A DNA stretch of 64,000 bases from Niallia endozanthoxylica (GTDB taxonomy: Bacteria > Bacillota > Bacilli > Bacillales > Cytobacillaceae): NCBI RefSeq assembly GCF_008710145.1, contig NZ_VYKL01000015.1, forward strand, positions 558,001 through 622,000, in the 5' to 3' direction. A model generated the notes under the pieces. That model did not search any database. It had not been told where the DNA came from and was given only the letters and a program-made list of their open reading frames with translations. Below are positions 18,092-25,758 of this stretch, piece by piece (the stretch's first letter is position 1; each line of letters begins with the position of its first letter). The position numbers were made by a program, and so were the translations under genes.

Positions 18092-18345
18092 AAGAAAAGT
18101 GCAAGTGTCTGATCAGCCTCAGGCATAGCATAAGACAAGCCGGCATGAAGGTTGTTCTTTAACCTTCTTGGCTGATTGACCGAAATGTATAGGCGACTTG
18201 CTTAGGGACGACCGGCATAAGACAAGCGCTGACAGAAGGCGTTCTTTGCCTTCCGAAGTGATTGGCTTATGTCCCGAGTCCCTAGGAGCCGACACTAGAC
18301 AGGCTAGACCCAAGAGGGGCTAGGCGCTGGAGCTAGACAACTAGA
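18092..18345 (-). repeat. Structured hairpin repeat, family R1, copy 2 (longer, inverted)
   Basis: Reverse complement contains GTCTAGCTCCAGCGCCTAG, GGGACTCGGGACATAAG, then AAGGCAAAGAACGCCTT and AAGGTTAAAGAACAACCTT hairpins separated by TCGTCCCTAAGCAAGTCGCC. It shares framework and loop (AAAGAAC) with copy 1 at 1.5 kb but holds two such hairpins. The stems differ (GGC/GCC versus GGTT/AACC), yet still pair. No coding content. It lies between yqzK and the fur terminator and accounts for most of a 414-bp gap. Confidence 0.75.
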
Positions 18346-18426
18346 TCATTTCGTTTTTACTAAATATTCATATTCATACATATGCCATGTTGGACAAGTT
18401 TTATACATCATTTGTTCCAATCCTTG

Positions 18427-18479
18427 AAAAAAAAACAAAACCTCTTCTATTTGCCGGAATAGAAAAGGTTTTGTTTTTA
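18427..18479 (-). terminator. Terminator of fur, overlapping its stop codon
   Basis: Long stem AAAAACAAAACC...GGTTTTGTTTTT with an inner CTTCTATT/AATAGAAA pairing. The fur TAA at 18477-18479 is part of the stem. Confidence 0.85.
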
Positions 18480-18935
18480 TTTATGTTTTGGTTGTTTTTT
18501 CCCCTGACAACGATAACAAATTCCGTGAAACGTGAGGCGATGATCTTTAATCTTAAATTTCCAATCACGTTCAACTAATTCCTCTACATCGTCCAATAAA
18601 TCTTGTTGAATTTCATCAACCGTACCACATTCAATACATACAAGGTGATGATGAAAATGCGCTGCTCCCTCTGTACGAAGATCGTAACGAGAAACACCAT
18701 CGCCAAAGTTAATTTTATCGACTATTTTTAACTCTGTTAGTAATTCTAACGTACGATAAACAGTTGCTAAACCGATCTCAGGCGACTTTTCTTTTACTAG
18801 GAGGTAAACATCTTCAGCACTTAAATGGTCTTCCTCATGCTCCAATAAAACACAAACGGTCGCTTCACGTTGTGGTGTTAATTTATAGCTTGATGAGTGC
18901 AACTGCTTCTTAATTCTTTCTATTCTAGTTTCCAT
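18477..18935 (-). CDS. fur: Ferric uptake regulator Fur
   Basis: 152-residue iron-dependent repressor. Winged-helix DNA-binding part with TPQREATVCVLLEHEEDHLS and EIGLATVYRTLELL; metal and dimerisation part with HFHHHLVCIECGTVDEIQ and a second zinc pair CYRC near the C terminus, giving a C2-x2-C2 structural zinc site. It lies at the expected place between yqzK and spoIIM. The ATG follows GAGGAGGGAAC. Upstream is a good sigma-A promoter with PerR-box-like sequences, consistent with the PerR control of fur known in B. subtilis. Of the Fur/PerR/Zur paralogues, context and sequence favour Fur. Confidence 0.95.
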   Translation of the reverse strand: METRIERIKKQLHSSSYKLTPQREATVCVLLEHEEDHLSAEDVYLLVKEKSPEIGLATVYRTLELLTELKIVDKINFGDGVSRYDLRTEGAAHFHHHLVCIECGTVDEIQQDLLDDVEELVERDWKFKIKDHRLTFHGICYRCQGKKQPKHK

Positions 18936-18967
18936 ATCGAAGTTCCCTCCTCGCCACGTTCATTCTC

Positions 18968-19034
18968 ATTATAGCAGATGAAGTGATGGAGTCAAACTAA
19001 AATGATTATAATCTATATTTAGAAATAATTATAA
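18968..19034 (-). promoter_or_regulatory. fur promoter with two PerR-box-like sites
   Basis: TTGACT (18995-18990), 16-bp spacer ending in TGC, then TATAAT (18973-18968): an extended -10 sigma-A promoter. Directly upstream TTATAATCATTTTAG (19011-18997) agrees with the PerR consensus TTATAATNATTATAA at 13 of 15 positions, and TTATAATTATTTCTA (19034-19020) at 12 of 15. The proximal site touches the -35, a repressing position. Confidence 0.65.
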
Positions 19035-19061
19035 TATAATATTAAATATAAGTTAATACTT

Positions 19062-19703
19062 TTATTTCACTGAATCAATAACGGCTTTCATTAATGAGGG
19101 AGATAAATAGGCTTCAATCCCTGCTGCTACAGCAAGTAACATGCCTGCTGCAACAAATAATAGTACGTATTTTCCAAGCATCGGCAAAATGGGTTCACTT
19201 ATTTTCTTCATAAATTGCCGTCTAATCATTTTCAATGAAATGGAAACCGCAACTGTTGCTGTAATAATAAATACAGGGATAATGAGAAAATTTTGCGGCA
19301 GCACAGAAACAAATGAGAGAAGAAATCCGTTCCAGCCCATCTGATTCACAAGAAAACCAACGGTAAAACCAACTACCATTCCTTTTATGAATAATAGAAT
19401 CAAAATGATAGGCAGACCAATAATAGAGATACCTAAAAGCCACATCATTCCGATATATTTACTGTTATGCATAAAGCTCTGCAGAAATAAATCATTTGAT
19501 GTGGCTATTTTCCCAATTGACACTTGTCCAAAAAATTGTGACAAATAATAATACAAGTCTTCCTTCTGACTAAAGCTTAAACTATTGACAACTACTGCAC
19601 CAAAAATGACTCCCATTAAAAATAGCACAATCACAAAGAGATAGATTGAGGAATGCTCTCGCAAGTGTGTGACGACAATGTTCTGGTACATTTTTTTCTT
19701 CAT
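19062..19703 (-). CDS. spoIIM: Stage II sporulation protein M
   Basis: 213 residues, five or six membrane helices. SpoIIM forms the mother-cell septal peptidoglycan degradation complex with SpoIID and SpoIIP and drives engulfment. Typical stretches: FLMGVIFGAVVVNSLSFSQK, LYYYLSQFFGQVSIGK, MMWLLGISIIGLPII and VGFTVGFLVNQMGWNGFLL. A consensus sigma-E promoter lies upstream and GGAGGAAGAG precedes the ATG. In B. subtilis yqkK follows it upstream; here only 89 bp separate spoIIM from the endonuclease Q-like gene, so yqkK is absent. Confidence 0.94.
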   Translation of the reverse strand: MKKKMYQNIVVTHLREHSSIYLFVIVLFLMGVIFGAVVVNSLSFSQKEDLYYYLSQFFGQVSIGKIATSNDLFLQSFMHNSKYIGMMWLLGISIIGLPIILILLFIKGMVVGFTVGFLVNQMGWNGFLLSFVSVLPQNFLIIPVFIITATVAVSISLKMIRRQFMKKISEPILPMLGKYVLLFVAAGMLLAVAAGIEAYLSPSLMKAVIDSVK

Positions 19704-19736
19704 TATTTGCTCTTCCTCCTGCCAATCAATTACTAC

Positions 19737-19765
19737 ATTGTATGAGAGGAAGATTCCATCTATGA
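19737..19765 (-). promoter_or_regulatory. Sigma-E promoter of spoIIM
   Basis: Minus strand TCATA (19765-19761), exactly 16 bp after the ATA, then CATACAAT (19744-19737): a full match to ATA-N16-CATANANT. The predicted start is about 25 bp before the ATG. Confidence 0.8.
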
Positions 19766-19792
19766 CGATTCTAGTAAATTTTACTAGAAGCC

Positions 19793-20953
19793 CTACATAA
19801 CCTTTCCATACTTTCCAGCTCCGCCTGCTGCAAGCTGCAGTGTACCCGTTCTTGCAGCAATAATTCGTTCAGCCATTGCTTGAGGGACAACCTGCTTTAA
19901 ATGATCATAGGACACTTCATGTAAAATGGCCATTTCCGTGCCAAAATGATCTAATAGTTTTTCTCTCATTTTCGGTCCAAGTCCCGGAATAAATTCGAGA
20001 GGAATTTGATGAATATAAGGCGGACGCTCAGGGGTGTTTTCACAAGCTTCAGAAAGCTCTGCAATTCGATCAGCTACACCCTTTACATATTTATGATGAC
20101 CGCAATTTTCACATTTCTCATCATCCGGATGAAAAGGATGCTGGCATTTTTCACATGCCGTTTGGTGATACTTACCGAGCAGCGGATCTAATCCATAGTT
20201 GGCTGTTATCCTCCTGCCCCCCTCTTTGGACAATGCCTTTCTTAATTCTTCAAAAGTCGGCTCATTCATGGCAATCGTTTGATATTCACGGGCAATTTTG
20301 CCAAGTGAATGGGCATCTGAATTAGAGATAAACGTATACGAATGCAATTCTCTAATTCCATCTGCCATATATGTATCAGAACTTAACCCAAGCTCTATAG
20401 CATCTATGAATTCAGCATTAAACACCTCTGTTAATGAGTCTTGAACCCCTTTTCCATACAAACTTTTAAACGGTGTAAAAACATGAGCAGGGATGAACAG
20501 ACCACCCAATTCCTTTACTTTGTACTGGAGCTCCTTTCCGCTTACATAGATTCGTTGTGAACTGAGATGAATATTTTTCAGATTGTCCTCAAGCCAACCG
20601 GAAAATCTTTTTAACCCATTCATATCTGCAAAAAAACAAAGGACATGAATGGGCCCGTGACAGTTTTCATCATATATCTCAAGTTCAGATCCTGGAATAA
20701 TGGTTAAGCCGCCGTAGGAAAGTCCTCCACCAGCTAGCTCAATTAATTCTCCTGCAGCCATATGCTCTTCCATTTCCAAAATCACTTCCGGAGAATGACA
20801 ATCAATAATCCCAATCATATTTAGACCTTTTTTATCTCTTGCATGATCAATAATATTGGAAAAAGTTAAGCTTTTCGCTCCGGTAATTTTCACCGCTCTC
20901 CCGCTTTTGGTCCGGCCAATATGAATATGAAGATCCGTATAGTATTGATTCAT
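19793..20953 (-). CDS. yqxK: Endonuclease Q-type PHP-domain DNA repair nuclease
   Basis: 386 residues. N-terminal PHP metallo-hydrolase domain (DLHIHIGRT at 7-15, GIIDCHSPEV, FISNSDAHSLGK), a zinc ribbon with two C-x2-C pairs (CEKC and CENC, about residues 265-285) and a C-terminal helix-hairpin-helix with IPGLGPKMREKLLDHFG. This architecture is that of EndoQ (TIGR00375-like), which nicks 5' of deoxyuridine, hypoxanthine and abasic sites; it is known from archaea and some bacilli. The symbol follows the B. subtilis neighbour of nudF, from memory. The ATG directly follows the nudF stop (TAAATG), so the nuclease is coupled to a Nudix hydrolase. Confidence 0.8.
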   Translation of the reverse strand: MNQYYTDLHIHIGRTKSGRAVKITGAKSLTFSNIIDHARDKKGLNMIGIIDCHSPEVILEMEEHMAAGELIELAGGGLSYGGLTIIPGSELEIYDENCHGPIHVLCFFADMNGLKRFSGWLEDNLKNIHLSSQRIYVSGKELQYKVKELGGLFIPAHVFTPFKSLYGKGVQDSLTEVFNAEFIDAIELGLSSDTYMADGIRELHSYTFISNSDAHSLGKIAREYQTIAMNEPTFEELRKALSKEGGRRITANYGLDPLLGKYHQTACEKCQHPFHPDDEKCENCGHHKYVKGVADRIAELSEACENTPERPPYIHQIPLEFIPGLGPKMREKLLDHFGTEMAILHEVSYDHLKQVVPQAMAERIIAARTGTLQLAAGGAGKYGKVM

Positions 20954-21505
20954 TTATTTTCCCAACACCTCTTGCAGTTGTAAGTATTGAACAGCAAAGA
21001 CCGTTTTGGCGTCGCAAATTCGATTCTCCTTAATCGCTTGCTGTGCTTCATCAAGGGTCATTTCCATGAGATTCACAAATTCATCTTCATCAAGACCTGC
21101 AGCATTTTCCTTTTTTGATAAACCTTTTGCCAGGTAAACATGAACAATTTCATCAGCAAAACCAGGGGATGTATAGAAAGAATTTAATAGTTCCATGCTT
21201 TCACACTCATAGCCGGTCTCTTCCTCCAATTCCCTCTTAGCACAGTCAGCCGGCTCTTCTTCTTTTTCCAGCTTTCCCGCAGGAATTTCAATGATTGTCT
21301 TTTCAAGTGCTTTACGAAATTGCTCTACCATCACAATCCTATTTTCAGTTGTTATAGCAATGATAGCAACAGCGCCGGGATGTTTGATTAATTCCCTTTT
21401 GGCCGTCTTTCCATTAGGCAGCTTTACTTCATCTACTTGTAGATGAATAACCTTTCCCGAAAATATTTTTTCTGTAGATAACGTTTTTTCTTCTAGGAGA
21501 CTCAT
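20954..21505 (-). CDS. nudF: ADP-ribose pyrophosphatase (Nudix hydrolase)
   Basis: 183 residues. Hydrolyses ADP-ribose to AMP and ribose 5-phosphate. The Nudix box is complete: GKLEKEEEPADCAKRELEEE followed by TG, fitting G-x5-E-x7-REU-x2-E-x2-GU. N-terminal strand swap region TEKIFSGKVIHLQVDEV and the loop FYTSPGFADEIVHVYLA fit the NudF subfamily. I use the ATG at 21505 (MSLLEEKTL, as in relatives); its ribosome site AGGGG is spaced 11 bp away and is weak. First gene of a two-gene unit with the EndoQ-like gene. Confidence 0.9.
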   Translation of the reverse strand: MSLLEEKTLSTEKIFSGKVIHLQVDEVKLPNGKTAKRELIKHPGAVAIIAITTENRIVMVEQFRKALEKTIIEIPAGKLEKEEEPADCAKRELEEETGYECESMELLNSFYTSPGFADEIVHVYLAKGLSKKENAAGLDEDEFVNLMEMTLDEAQQAIKENRICDAKTVFAVQYLQLQEVLGK

Positions 21506-21646
21506 TTTTAAAAAAACCCCTGTTCTATTCAAATTTAGCAATACATCTATTTTATCATACTCTATTTAAAGGAAAAAAATCTAAAATGTACCTTTATGGC
21601 TGCCTGCACCTATTAAATGGTATAAATAGGATAGGAGGTGTTATTT

Positions 21647-22564
21647 TTGGAAAAAAGACGTTTAGGTCAATCAGATTTACTTGTTTCAAAGCTTGGGTTG
21701 GGCTGTATGTCAATTGGTACAGATGCTAAGAAGGCAGAATCTATTCTGCGGACTGCTTTTGAGGAAGGAATCAATTACTTTGACAGTGCTGATTTATATG
21801 ATTACGGTGAAAATGAAAAAATCATTGGATCCTCACTTAAATCCGTCCGTGATCAAGTGATTATTGCAACAAAGGCAGGTAACCGTTGGAATAAAGAAAA
21901 AGATGGCTGGCACTGGGATCCATCAAAAGAATACATAAAGGAAGCTGTCAAGAAAAGTTTGATGAGACTGAACACAGAATATATTGATTTATATCAGCTT
22001 CATGGGGGGACAATGGATGATCCAATCGAGGAAACTATTGAAGCTTTTGAAGAATTAAAAAAGGAAGGATATATCCGTTATTATGGGATTTCTTCCATTC
22101 GGCCAAATGTTATTCGAGAATATGTAACAAAAGCAAATATCGACTCTGTCATGATGCAATACAGCCTTCTAGACAGACGACCAGAGGAAGAAGCTCTTCC
22201 ACTATTGCATAAACATCAGATAAGTGCAGTTTGCCGCGGCTCGCTGGCAAAGGGACTCTTAAGTGATCAAATGCTGGCAAAAGCATCACCTTCTGTAAAG
22301 GAAAATGGTTACTTGGATTATTCATTTTCTGAATTAACAGAGCTGCTTCCTTCATTAAAGGCGCAATTGAATCGTCCGTTCAATGAAATAGCACTTCATT
22401 ACACCCTGTCCCATCCTGCTGTCGCTTCTGTTATTGTTGGCGCCAGCTCTGCTATGCAGTTAAAAGAAAACATTCGTGCCGCCAGCAGCAAAGCTTTAAC
22501 TAATGATGAAATTGACTTCATCAGACAGCATACAAAGGAAAATAACTATACTTCACACCGCTAA
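21647..22564 (+). CDS. yqkF: Aldo/keto reductase YqkF
   Basis: 305 residues, (beta/alpha)8 NAD(P)H-dependent oxidoreductase. Catalytic residues of the family are visible: FDSADLYDYGENE (Asp, Tyr), IIATKAG (Lys) and YQLHGG (His); the cofactor end carries VIVGASSAMQLKEN. The physiological substrate is unknown. I choose TTG at 21647 (MEKRRLGQSDLLVSKLGLG), 6 bp after the excellent site AGGAGGTG; the in-frame GTG lies within that site. Divergent from nudF, followed by a terminator, so monocistronic. Confidence 0.88.
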   Translation: MEKRRLGQSDLLVSKLGLGCMSIGTDAKKAESILRTAFEEGINYFDSADLYDYGENEKIIGSSLKSVRDQVIIATKAGNRWNKEKDGWHWDPSKEYIKEAVKKSLMRLNTEYIDLYQLHGGTMDDPIEETIEAFEELKKEGYIRYYGISSIRPNVIREYVTKANIDSVMMQYSLLDRRPEEEALPLLHKHQISAVCRGSLAKGLLSDQMLAKASPSVKENGYLDYSFSELTELLPSLKAQLNRPFNEIALHYTLSHPAVASVIVGASSAMQLKENIRAASSKALTNDEIDFIRQHTKENNYTSHR

Positions 22565-22578
22565 TTTTTTAGCAAAAA

Positions 22579-22620
22579 GAAAAGGAGCCAATCCTCTTAC
22601 TTAAGGACCGGCTCTTTTCC
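22579..22620 (+). terminator. Terminator after yqkF
   Basis: AAAAGGAGCC...GGCTCTTTTCC stem with an inner CCT/AGG pairing and a T-rich tail; also lies just beyond the stop of yqkE on the other strand. Confidence 0.7.
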
Positions 22621-22626
22621 TTCTGC

Positions 22627-22869
22627 TTATTTAAAATCCTTCCAGTTAAACTCACTTTCATTTAGCATTTCTTCAAACGATTTATTTTTTTCCTTTAATT
22701 TACGTTCTTCCCGCTTTTGTTCCTCCAGCGCTAACCGTTTTTGTTCCTCTTGATTCTCTAGCTCTTTTTTCCTGCCCTTTAATTCATTAACTAGATCGGC
22801 ATTCAGGAGATCACCAAGGGTAACCGGTTTTTCTTGTGCTTGTGCTTTTTTTTCTTGTCTTTTTTTCAT
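22627..22869 (-). CDS. yqkE: YqkE-like small charged protein (DUF3886)
   Basis: 80 residues, extremely rich in Lys, Glu and Gln, almost certainly one long helix or coiled coil between residues 30 and 65, with a conserved VTLGDLLNADLVNELKGRK near the start and FEEMLNESEFNWKDFK at the end. Matches YqkE by size, composition and position next to yqkF. Unknown function. The ATG follows AAGGGGA. Terminates at the hairpin shared with yqkF. Confidence 0.8.
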   Translation of the reverse strand: MKKRQEKKAQAQEKPVTLGDLLNADLVNELKGRKKELENQEEQKRLALEEQKREERKLKEKNKSFEEMLNESEFNWKDFK

Positions 22870-22952
22870 GGCAAAATCCCCTTTTTCTGATGATGACCAT
22901 ATTATATCACGACTTCGCCGGGAAGAAACGGCAAATGAAACATAGGCACATA

Positions 22953-23621
22953 CTAGTAAGCATCAAGGATGACTGAGTCATCTGTCATTAATGCTGGTTC
23001 GGTTGATTGGATAATATCCTCGACCGTATAGCCTTTGGCCACTTCGATGAGCTTTAACCCAAGAAGAGTGACATCGAGAACAGCCCGGTCTGTAATAATT
23101 CGATTGACAACCTTTTGTCCGGTTAAGGGCAGACTGCATTTTTTCAAAATTTTTGCTTCGCCTTTTTTATTCGTATGTTCCATGATGACAATTACTTTTT
23201 TCGCACCATGGACAAGGTCCATTGCTCCTCCCATTCCTTTAATCATTTTTCCTGGAATCATCCAGTTCGCTAAATCTCCCGTTTCAGAGACTTCCATCCC
23301 GCCGAGAATTGCCAGATCAATGTGTCCTCCCCGAATCATGGCAAACGATTCAGCACTGTCAAAATAAGCCGCTCCTTTTATCGCTGTCACTGTTTCTTTC
23401 CCTGCATTAATTAGATCAGGATCAACTTCCTGTTCCTCCGGATACGGTCCGATACCTAAGAGACTATTCTCTGATTGAAGAACCACTTGTTTATTTTCGC
23501 TAATATAATTCGCTACTAATGTCGGCATGCCAATCCCAAGGTTTACATAGAAACCGTTTTCAATTTCCTTTTCAGCCCGCCGAGCAATCTTTTCCCTGAC
23601 ACTTTCTTTTCCATTTGTCAT
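22953..23621 (-). CDS. scoB: 3-oxoacid CoA-transferase, subunit B
   Basis: 222 residues, small subunit of a family I CoA-transferase that moves CoA between succinyl-CoA (or another acyl-CoA) and a 3-oxoacid such as acetoacetate. The catalytic glutamate is in [26 protein letters not shown] and [19 protein letters not shown] are conserved. With scoA it lies next to HMG-CoA lyase, which releases acetoacetate, so acetoacetate activation is the likely reaction. It is the second gene of the pair, 78 bp after scoA. AtoD/AtoA-type or ScoA/ScoB naming cannot be settled by sequence alone. Confidence 0.88.
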   Translation of the reverse strand: MTNGKESVREKIARRAEKEIENGFYVNLGIGMPTLVANYISENKQVVLQSENSLLGIGPYPEEQEVDPDLINAGKETVTAIKGAAYFDSAESFAMIRGGHIDLAILGGMEVSETGDLANWMIPGKMIKGMGGAMDLVHGAKKVIVIMEHTNKKGEAKILKKCSLPLTGQKVVNRIITDRAVLDVTLLGLKLIEVAKGYTVEDIIQSTEPALMTDDSVILDAY

Positions 23622-23699
23622 GTACTTCTCCTCTCTTCCTTGATTCTAAGCCCCGCTTGGCTTCATACTACCACTCCTCGTATATTGTTAACCTTACGT

Positions 23700-24395
23700 T
23701 CACATATCTTGTTTTACCCGTAACCGCTCAATCCGCTTTTGCTGTCTGCCTTCTACAATGGTTTGCACATAGATGCCAGGTGTATGAATTTGGTCCGCCT
23801 CAAGCTGACCCGTATCGACTAATGTTTCTACTTCAGCAATCGTAACCCGTCCTGCCGCAGCCATCATTGGATTAAAATTCCGGGCTGTTTTATGATAAAC
23901 TAGGTTTCCAAGCTTATCTCCCTTCCACGCCCGTACAATACTAAAGTCCGCCATTAAAGCTTCTTCAAGCAAATATTCTTTCCCATAATACGTCCGTATT
24001 TCTTTTCCTTTAGCTATTTGGGTCCCAACTCCTGCCGGTGTATAGAAGGCTGGAATTCCCGCTCCGCCGGCCCTAATTTTTTCGGCTAGTGTTCCCTGTG
24101 GCAGAAGCTCTACATCGAGTTCTCCAGCAAGTACCTGCCTCTCAAACTCTTTATTTTCACCCACATAAGAACCAATCATTTTTTTGATTTGACGGTTTTT
24201 TAGAAGAAGACCCAGCCCCCAATCATCTATCCCGCAGTTATTGGAAATGATGGTTAAATTTTGTACATTCTTCTCTACTAATGCCAAAATTAGATTCTCC
24301 GGAATGCCGCATAAACCAAATCCGCCTACCATTAATGTTGCCCCGCTTTTGATCTCCGCTACTGCTTCTTTAAACGACGAACAAATCCTCTTCAT
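23700..24395 (-). CDS. scoA: 3-oxoacid CoA-transferase, subunit A
   Basis: 231 residues, large subunit of the same transferase. The nucleotide-binding GGFGLCGIPENLI near residues 24-36, ISNNCGIDDWGLGLLL and GGAGIPAFYTPAGVGTQIA are family marks. The ATG follows GGAGGTTGAG. It is first in the scoA-scoB operon and divergent from mvaB, sharing a 162-bp promoter region. Together the three genes convert HMG-CoA to acetoacetate and acetoacetyl-CoA, the end of leucine breakdown. Confidence 0.88.
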   Translation of the reverse strand: MKRICSSFKEAVAEIKSGATLMVGGFGLCGIPENLILALVEKNVQNLTIISNNCGIDDWGLGLLLKNRQIKKMIGSYVGENKEFERQVLAGELDVELLPQGTLAEKIRAGGAGIPAFYTPAGVGTQIAKGKEIRTYYGKEYLLEEALMADFSIVRAWKGDKLGNLVYHKTARNFNPMMAAAGRVTIAEVETLVDTGQLEADQIHTPGIYVQTIVEGRQQKRIERLRVKQDM

Positions 24396-24557
24396 TACTC
24401 AACCTCCACACACCTTCTATTGCTCGACAGCACCTTTGAGCATCATACGATTCTTACTTTCATAAAGTGGTAGTAAAAATAGATATTCTATTTTAAGTCT
24501 CATTCGTTTAATACATTTACACCTTCTAAATTGAGATTATGATGTGGAGGAAAAAAA

Positions 24558-25463
24558 ATGACACTTCTGTTGCCAAAAAAAGTTACGATTATTGAAGTTG
24601 GTCCGCGTGATGGTCTGCAAAACGAGAAAAACTTTATTCCTACTGCAGTTAAAATAGATTTTATTACTAGATTACAGGAATCAGGGCTTCAGGAAATGGA
24701 ATTAACCTCCTTTGTTTCACCCAAATGGGTCCCGCAAATGAGCGATGCAACCGACATCATCTCTTCGTGTCTTAACATGAAAACGAGAAATATCGTTCTT
24801 ATTCCCAATCGTAAAGGAATGGAGCGAATCTTGCTGACACCTTGCCGGGCTGTTGCGGTATTTGTCGGTGTAAGCGATGAGTTTAACAAGCGAAACATCA
24901 ACAAAACGACAGCCGACAGTATGAAAGAGGTGCTCCCCGCTATTATCGCATTAAAGGGGAAAGGCTATTTTGTTCGGGCTTGTATCTCCACTGCTTTTTA
25001 CTGCCCCTATAAGGGAAAGATAGCAGAAGCTGACACAATCAAGCTTTGCCAGCAGTTTATCAATGCCGGTGCAGATGAACTTAGTGTGGCGGATACAATA
25101 GGAATGGCTTCCCCAAATGAAAGCTTTTCTCTATTTTCAAAATTAAGGGAACGTTTTCCTCATCATATGATTACTGCTCATTTTCACGATACAAGAAAAA
25201 TGGGGTTGGCTAATATTTATGCAGCTCTCGAGGCAGGGATTATTCGGTTTGATACATCTGCTGCCGGTCTTGGCGGCTGTCCTTTCGCAAAAGGAGCAAC
25301 AGGAAATGTAGCAACGGAAGATGTGGTTTATATGCTTTCAAGGATGGGAATTGAAACGGGAGTAGATTTAGAAAAGATAGTCAGTGCCATTGATGTGATC
25401 CGTCCTCATCTATCTCGTCCAATTGAGAGCGCCTTTTACAGGCTTCATTCCTCCACTGAATAA
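24558..25463 (+). CDS. mvaB: Hydroxymethylglutaryl-CoA lyase
   Basis: 301 residues, HMGL-like TIM barrel. Cleaves HMG-CoA to acetyl-CoA and acetoacetate in leucine catabolism. Substrate and metal motifs: EVGPRDGLQNEKNFIP, ELTSFVSPKWVPQMSD, ITAHFHDTRKMGLANIYAAL and the catalytic cysteine loop GLGGCPFAKGATGNVATEDV. The ATG follows GTGGAGG. It is divergent from scoAB. Other genes of leucine breakdown such as methylcrotonyl-CoA carboxylase are not in the window. B. subtilis calls the homologue YngG. Confidence 0.92.
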   Translation: MTLLLPKKVTIIEVGPRDGLQNEKNFIPTAVKIDFITRLQESGLQEMELTSFVSPKWVPQMSDATDIISSCLNMKTRNIVLIPNRKGMERILLTPCRAVAVFVGVSDEFNKRNINKTTADSMKEVLPAIIALKGKGYFVRACISTAFYCPYKGKIAEADTIKLCQQFINAGADELSVADTIGMASPNESFSLFSKLRERFPHHMITAHFHDTRKMGLANIYAALEAGIIRFDTSAAGLGGCPFAKGATGNVATEDVVYMLSRMGIETGVDLEKIVSAIDVIRPHLSRPIESAFYRLHSSTE

Positions 25464-25521
25464 TTTCTTTCCTTCTAATCCATGTTATAGTTGTATTCTA
25501 TTTTTAAGGAGATGGGTTGCA

Positions 25522-25653
25522 TTGAGTCAAAAACGTGATAAAGGCTACAGCCAAAAAGGGAAACCAAATGCTGATACAGTAAAGCAGACTATAGCCGCTG
25601 AAGATTTAGAAACTGCTATTCACCCGACAAAAAGACAAAATTCAGAGCAGTAA
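25522..25653 (+). CDS. Small hypothetical protein, 43 residues
   Basis: TTG start with AAGGAG ten bases upstream, coding MSQKRDKGYSQKGKPNADTV and ending TAIHPTKRQNSEQ; a terminator hairpin begins at the stop. The protein is very hydrophilic and looks disordered. It follows mvaB by 58 bp on the same strand and may be read from the same transcript. I do not recognise the family; size and composition resemble small spore proteins, but that is only an impression. The good ribosome site and the terminator are the main arguments for a real gene. Confidence 0.5.
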   Translation: MSQKRDKGYSQKGKPNADTVKQTIAAEDLETAIHPTKRQNSEQ

Positions 25654-25680
25654 ACCGCTTTTCATAAGCGGTTTTTTTGT
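25653..25680 (+). terminator. Terminator after the 43-residue gene (and mvaB)
   Basis: AACCGCTT/AAGCGGTT stem with a seven-T tail on the plus strand. Confidence 0.88.
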
Positions 25681-25758
25681 TTTACCTTTTCGTCAATGTT
25701 AAAATAAAACGTATCCAGTTTTTCCTAATCACGAAAAATATGCTCGGAGGCATCCATA

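Noticed and set aside
18119..18313. A short frame in the yqzK-fur gap
   Set aside because: It is made entirely of R1 repeat sequence and has no ribosome site.
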